From Jacaranda mimosifolia (Eukaryota > Streptophyta > Magnoliopsida > Lamiales > Bignoniaceae): a DNA stretch of 64,000 nucleotides. A program made the translations under genes and the position numbers. The stretch covers positions 18,572,730-18,636,729 of the forward strand of contig CM032121.1 of assembly GCA_018894105.1 (NCBI GenBank), written 5' to 3'. How positions within the stretch are numbered: the first letter of the stretch is position 1; each line of letters opens with the position of its first letter. Positions 59,103 to 64,000 of this stretch are shown here, one piece after another. The notes under the pieces are model-generated. The model saw nothing but the letters and a program-made list of their open reading frames with translations, ran no database searches and was not told the origin of the DNA.

Positions 59103-59560
59103 GAAAAATCTTGGTAAAGTATTATATGATCCTGGAGCATCCCATTCATTTATATCTGTTGATTTTTCTCGAAAATTAAATATACAACCTGAAACCATGG
59201 CTTACCAAGTTGAAGTGCAAGCACCCTTAGGAGTAGGGTTAGTCACAGATACCATGTATCGACATTGCCCGATCATGGTCGAAGGCAGAGTGTATCCAGC
59301 TAATCTAATATGAATGCCTATCCAATGGTATGACGTAATTCTTAGGATGGATTAGCTGTACCATCATCAGGTACAGGTGAATTGTTACACCAAGTGCATC
59401 ACACTCGGGAAGGGACCTCGATATCTTCACACCCTTCGGCAGATAATGCTTCTCCAATACTGATCATATCAGTATTAGAAGCTAAACAGATTTTGAATAA
59501 ATGAGGGCAAGGATTTTTGGCATACCACATCAAAAAACCTCAGGACATGGTTAGGATCGA
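59103..59560 (+). pseudogene. gypsy F protease
   Basis: Near 59120 the frame reads VLYDPGASHSFISVDFSRKL; DPGASHSFIS corresponds to the retropepsin D-S/T-G-A site with Ser changed to Pro. It continues to PIMVEGRVYPANLI and ILRMD before stops. The protein would cleave the polyprotein. Confidence 0.85.
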
Positions 59561-60440
59561 GGATATAGAAGTAATAGCATAATACCTGGAGGTATTTCCT
59601 GAAGAATTAAACTCCCTACCCCCCGATAGAGAGATAAAGTTTGTCATTCAAACTTTACAAGGGGCTACGCTATTCTCTAAGATTCTGTACTGAATGACGC
59701 CTACTAAGCTTAAGGAGTTGAAGAGCCAACTGCATCAGTTGCTAGAGAAGAAGTTCATTACACCCAGCACGTCCCCATGGGGAGTCCCAGTGCTATTCGT
59801 CAAGAAGAAGGACAGGTCTTTAAGAATGTGAATCGACTACCGAGAATTGAACAAGGTCACTATCAAAAATAAGTATCCTCTGCCACATGTCGAGGAGTTA
59901 TTTAACCTATTACAAGGGTCAAGGATCTTCTCCAAGCTGGACTTAAGATAAGGATATTATCAATTGAATATCAAAGAAGAAGATATCCCTAAGACAGCTT
60001 TCAATTCTCGATATGGTCACTTTGAGTTCGTGGTAATGTTGTTTGGTCTAACCAATGCCCCGGTGGCATTCATGGACTTGATGCACCAAATTTTCAGGCC
60101 GTACTTAGACCAGTTTGTGGTCATCTTTATCGACGACATACTGGTATTCTCTAAATCCAAGGAGAAACACAGAAAGAACTTACACAATTTTAAAAACTCT
60201 GAAAGAGCATCAAATATACGCTAAGTTCATTAAGTACGAATTTTTGATTGAGAAAATAACCTTTCTGGGTCACGTAATCACTCGAGGCGGGCTAGAGGTG
60301 GACCCCTCTAAAGTGGAAGTGATTGTCAATTGGAAAAGGCCTGAAATCGTCACCGAAGTTAGGAGCTTTCTGGGATCGACCGGATACTATCAGAGATTTG
60401 TCTAAGATTTCTCCAAGATAGCTGGTCCATTAACCAAGTT
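59561..60440 (+). pseudogene. gypsy F reverse transcriptase
   Basis: Begins with the region LEVFPEELNSLPPDREIKFV near 59590, then [14 protein letters not shown] near 59773, [16 protein letters not shown] near 59840, and the frame 59964-60224 ([20 protein letters not shown]; the catalytic box [15 protein letters not shown] with its Asp codons at 60132-60137). The end VTEVRSFLGSTGYYQRFV is near 60350 in another frame. The active-site residues remain, but stops such as TGA near 59690 and TAA near 59946 disable it. Confidence 0.92.
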
Positions 60441-60935
60441 AACTCAGAAAAACCAGTCATTTGATTGGAATAAGGAGTGTGAGAAAAGCTATCAAGAGTT
60501 GAAGAACCGCTTAACTCCAGCTCCAGTTTTAGCCCTTCCGAACGGGATAAATGACTTTATGGTATATATAGATTCTTCATATAAAGGGTTAAGATGCATG
60601 TTGATGCAGAGAGGGCGTGTCATCGCTTACACATCTTGGAAATTAAAGCCTCATGAGGAGAACTATCCACCTCATGATTTGGAGCTAGCAGTGATCATTT
60701 TTGCAATATCCAAGTGGAGGCATTACCTCTGTAGAGCTACATTTGAGGTATATATAGATCACAAAAGCCTCAAATTCTGCATTTGCAAAAGATCTGAACA
60801 TGAGGCAGCATAGGTGGGTGGAGTTTCGAGAAGTTTATGACTTCTCTATCGCCTACCATCTGGGAAGAACGAATGTGGTAGCCAATTCCTTGAGCCAGAA
60901 AGTGAGAACAGCTCATCTGCAAGGGACATGAACAT
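60441..60935 (+). pseudogene. gypsy F RNase H
   Basis: 60499-60813: [20 protein letters not shown], then [40 protein letters not shown] and YIDHKSLKF, the RNase H domain of gypsy elements. The first catalytic Asp (YIDSS) is present. A frameshift near 60800 leads into the linker. Confidence 0.9.
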
Positions 60936-62016
60936 CAAAAGGATCGAGTATAGGTGTTGTGCTACGATTAAAATAGAGAGTTTGGGTTGCAGGAGTGAAA
61001 GTACAGCCTGAACTATACGATGAAATTCGACAGGCCCAAGCTAGAGATAGGATGATGTTGAAATAAAGAGAATTGGTTGGAAGTTTTGAAGGACCCGAGT
61101 ACAATATCGATGGTTAAGGCACATTGTTATTTTGCAAAAGAATTTGTGTGCTTGAAGAAATGAAGGGGAGATTACTAGAAGAGGCACAATGAACAAGATA
61201 TGCAATACATTCGGACGGGACAAAAATGTATCAGGATTTAAAGAAACAGTTCTGGTGGAATGGGATAAAGAAAGATGTAGTAGATTATGTGCAAAAATGT
61301 CTGGCCTGTCAATTAGTGAAAGCAAAACACCAGCGATCATCGGGGTTGTTGCAGCCACTTCTTATCCCTGACTGAAAATGGGAACAAGTGACCATGGACT
61401 TTGTGACCAGTCTATCGAAAACCATAGGAGGTTATGACAGTATTTGGGTGATAGTGAGTCGTTTGACAAAGTTTGCACATTTTCTACTTGTCGGAACGGA
61501 CTACAAGATTGAGAAATTAGTAGAGTTATATATCAAAGAGATCATCAGGCTACATGGGATTCCAATCAGTATTGTATCCGATCAGGACCCAAAGTTCACA
61601 TTGAGACTTTGGAAAAGTTTGCAGAAATATTTGGGAACAAGGTTACAGTTTAGCTCCGCTGCTCATCCTCAGACTGACGAACAATTAGAAAGGGTCATTC
61701 GAATTTTGGAAGACATGCTGCGAGCTTGTGTTCTGGATTTCGATGGAGGTTGGACCTGACATCTACCTTTGGTTGAGTTTGCCTACAATAACAGTTATCA
61801 GTCTGTTATTTAGATGGCACCATATGAAGCATTGTACGTACGGAAGTACCAGTCCCCACTGTATTGGGACCTAGCAGAGTACAAGAGTACCGTTGATGTG
61901 TCTCTGGGAACTATGAAGCTTGAACCGATTCAAGAGACTGTTGAGAAGGTACATGTTATTAAACAACGAAAGAAGGCTGCTCAGGACCGATAGAAAAGTT
62001 ACGTAAATAAGCGAAG
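60936..62016 (+). pseudogene. gypsy F integrase, zinc-binding domain and core
   Basis: The zinc-binding part reads HSDGTKMYQDLKKQFWWNG and VQKCLACQLVKAKH near 61205-61330. The core at 61388-61759 holds MDFVTSLSKTIGGYDSIWVI (first Asp), then SIVSDQDPKFTLRLWKSL (second Asp) and QTDEQLERVIRILEDMLRAC (the catalytic Glu lies in this helix). Stops follow near 61757 and 61813. The DDE residues are still readable although the frame is broken. Confidence 0.9.
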
Positions 62017-62487
62017 GAAAGATTTGGAGTTTGAAGTGGATGTTGAGTGTTCCTCAAGGTATCCTCGAGGAAAGGTATCAGAAGAATTGGCAAAGGAGGA
62101 AAGCTGAGTCCGAGGTATGTAGGACCCTATGAAATAAGTGAGAAAGTTGGATTAGTGGCTTATCGTCTTGTACTGCCCCAAAACCTGACTGGGATACACG
62201 ATGTCTTTCATGTATCTCAACTCCAAAAATACTATCCCAATCCTTCCCATATCATATCACCTGAGCTCATGCAATTAAAAGGTGATCTGACATATGAGGA
62301 ACAACCTGTTCGTGTCTTGGACCGAAATTTTTGGGAGCTTAGGAATCGAAGGATTCCTCAAGCGAAAGTACTGTGGTGCAACCACAATGTGGAAGAAATA
62401 ACCTGGGAGCAAGAGGATCTCATGTGCCAACAATATCCTGAGCTCTTCCAACATTCAAGTGAGAATCTAGGGACCAAATTCTTTTAG
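62017..62487 (+). pseudogene. gypsy F integrase C-terminus with chromodomain
   Basis: The 146-codon frame from 62047 starts FLKVSSRKGIRRIGKGGKLS, then RYVGPYEISEKVGLVAYRL and GIHDVFHVSQLQKYYP. The chromodomain is in 62290-62455: VRVLDRNFWELRNRRIPQAK, VLWCNHNVEEITWEQEDLM. It keeps the aromatic residue in VLW and the ITWE motif but lacks the full histone-binding cage, as is usual in this group. The domain guides chromovirus insertion to chromatin; that is known for the family, not shown here. The frame ends at the TAG before the polypurine tract. Confidence 0.9.
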
Positions 62488-62498
62488 AGAGAGCGGTT
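62486..62498 (+). other. Polypurine tract of gypsy F
   Basis: AGAGAGAGCGGTT directly before the 3' LTR start TGTAACACCC. Confidence 0.85.
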
Positions 62499-64000
62499 TG
62501 TAACACCCTAAAAATTTCATGATTTATAAAATTTAATTTTAATATATTTAAAATTTCATGAATCTTATGTTATAGCTGCTAATTTATTATTTTACTAAAT
62601 TTTGCGGGCCAACTTGTTAACAAGAAAACTTCAGTTTTTAGAAATTTTAAAAGTTTGGGGCCAATCTGGAATTTATCAAAACTTGATTGAGCACTTTTCG
62701 AAAATGTTGGGGTTTGCATGGAAGAACTTTGGTCAACAGGTCAAAGCTGTATTTTTCAAAGATTTCAAGGACTCAATTGGGGTTATTTGAAAACCTTTGG
62801 GGTAAATCTGAAAATCAGAAAAATCCATTTTATAAAAGTGGCAAAATTGCAATTTGAACCCCTATTCTTTTTTCCTACTTCACCTGCGACCAACCACAAC
62901 TACCATCGGCGATCTCCCTTCGGTGGATGTTTTTCCCCAAACCACTCCGATTAAAATGCTCCCCACACCTTCGACTACACTCGTACACCACATGCACGGT
63001 TGATTGGGCGGCGGGTGACCAAAAACTAGAAGCTAAAAACTAACAGCAACAGGCCTTGATGAGCACGGCAGAGCCACGGCTAAAACTTGATTATGGGCAG
63101 AGATACTAGAAGCTCTCAGTGTAGGGTAGCCAAAAAAATCTTTGCATGCGAGTTTGGTGCGGCAGCGGCGAAGAAAAATGGTAATCGGAGCGTGGCGCCG
63201 AGAGACCCATTTGGAGGCTGTTGAGCTCAATTGAAGGTGATCTATGCTGCGAAATTGGAAACTAATAGTAGCATTGGACTCAGGAGCTCGAGAGGAGCAT
63301 TTCGATTGTAACTTCAAGCTACTCCAGTGGCGTGGCGGCAGCAGAGAAGCAGTTTCACCTCATTGATGCAACGAACACACTCGCGTATTTAGTTTGTGGT
63401 TTTGAAACTTTGGTGGCCAATCTTGAAAATTTAATTGGATGTACTTTGATATATATATATATGTATGCATATTGTACCTTACCTTTGGAAATCTTATATT
63501 ATATGCTAAGAATAAGGAGGTGGGAATGGTTGATATATATATAGATATATAAGTGTGCAAGATTCCCATGCAAGAAGAATATTCAAATAAGTGGACCCGG
63601 ACATGTTATGCTAAATGCCAAATTTGGATTTAATAATTATACCAAGGACTATATAATACAAGACTAAGTGGCATTTGATTAGGAATAATTATTTAGAAAT
63701 TGGACTATTTTGTGTGGATTGACTAGGATGATGATGTGATAATGACTTTGTAGTTAAGAACGAGATATCATGCTATTTTGGAACCGATATAGAACATCAT
63801 GATAAATTATAGAATAGTTAACTTATTTGAGTACTTTGTGTAGATACTACCTATTGAGCCTATATCATCATGTTGACCAATAAGTTAGTAATGTCAGAGT
63901 ACTTATAATATAATTCTAGAAGGTTATTAGAGATGAATAGGAGTTTTATCTATGGAAATATTCTTTTGATTAGGTGATAAAGAAGTGGGTCCTATCGATC
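62499..64000 (+). repeat. 3' LTR of gypsy F (partial)
   Basis: Matches the first ~1500 bp of the 5' LTR and runs off the window. From the 5' copy another ~1.38 kb is expected outside. Confidence 0.93.

Larger units (their letters stand above)
53535..64000 (+). mobile_element. Ty3/gypsy chromovirus F (Tekay/Del-like), truncated by window end
   Basis: 5' LTR 53535-56419, PBS, an extra frame, gag, protease, RT, RNase H, integrase with chromodomain, polypurine tract and 3' LTR from 62499. Integrase after RT is the gypsy order, and the C-terminal chromodomain places it among chromoviruses; long LTRs and the TGTAACACCC start fit the Tekay/Del group. All frames contain stops. It is the youngest insertion of the D-E-F nest, yet its two LTRs already differ at many sites. 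Confidence 0.94.

Noticed and set aside
1..64000. A host gene, gene cluster or new non-transposon system
   Set aside because: Every recognisable protein motif on either strand belongs to a retrotransposon, LINE or CACTA element; the remaining stretches show no coding signal I can defend.

Overview
This is nuclear DNA from a flowering plant (the mix of element families suggests a eudicot; the species cannot be told from the sequence). It is AT-rich and consists almost entirely of transposable elements, most of them nested and decayed. I see no intact host gene, no rRNA or tRNA gene and no CRISPR array. Every coding region I recognise belongs to a mobile element, and nearly all carry in-frame stops or frameshifts.

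Layout, left to right. (A) 1-10309, minus strand: a Ty1/copia element with LTRs of about 2.2 kb, cut by the window edge. Its integrase is split by a plus-strand solo LTR of its own family (3217-5433, perfect 5-bp target duplication CTTTG), and its 5' LTR has lost about 1.2 kb including the TATA box. 10310-13446: decayed DNA holding a stop-riddled gag relic (about 11640-12480) that appears Ty3/gypsy-like and a 320-bp mini-CACTA (12889-13208). (B) 13447-19216, minus: a second copia element with two ~645-bp LTRs. (C) 19268-26578, plus: a SIRE-like copia element with a perfect ATTTT target duplication, an extra open reading frame behind pol and a deleted integrase core. 26621-28724: a non-autonomous long-TIR DNA transposon with a tandem array and a GC-rich core between C-rich and G-rich arms. 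28725-31296: unique-looking DNA with a 5'-truncated LINE tail, MITE-like repeats and a tandem duplication.

31297-42306: an 11.0-kb CACTA (En/Spm) transposon with TIRs CACTACAAGAAAAA and target duplication CCC. It carries a decayed TNP2-type transposase and a second accessory gene on the minus strand, and itself contains a LINE tail and a MITE. From 42667 on lies a three-level nest: copia D (42667-46502, minus, reverse transcriptase deleted) is interrupted in its 5' LTR by copia E (46503-53534, minus, same family as A, complete 2216-bp 3' LTR), which is interrupted in its leader by a Ty3/gypsy chromovirus F (53535 to beyond 64000, plus). F has 2.9-kb LTRs, a chromodomain integrase and an unusual extra coiled-coil/acidic-repeat frame between the primer-binding site and gag.

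Within each intact LTR element the parts would act together: LTR promoter, tRNA-primed reverse transcription at the PBS, gag particle, protease/integrase/RT/RNase H, and plus-strand priming at the polypurine tract. None of the copies here looks able to do this by itself. The observations most worth following up are the extra pre-gag frame of F, the extra post-pol frame of C, the 11-kb CACTA with its possible miniature relative, and the datable nest D<E<F. I found no convincing novel non-transposon system.
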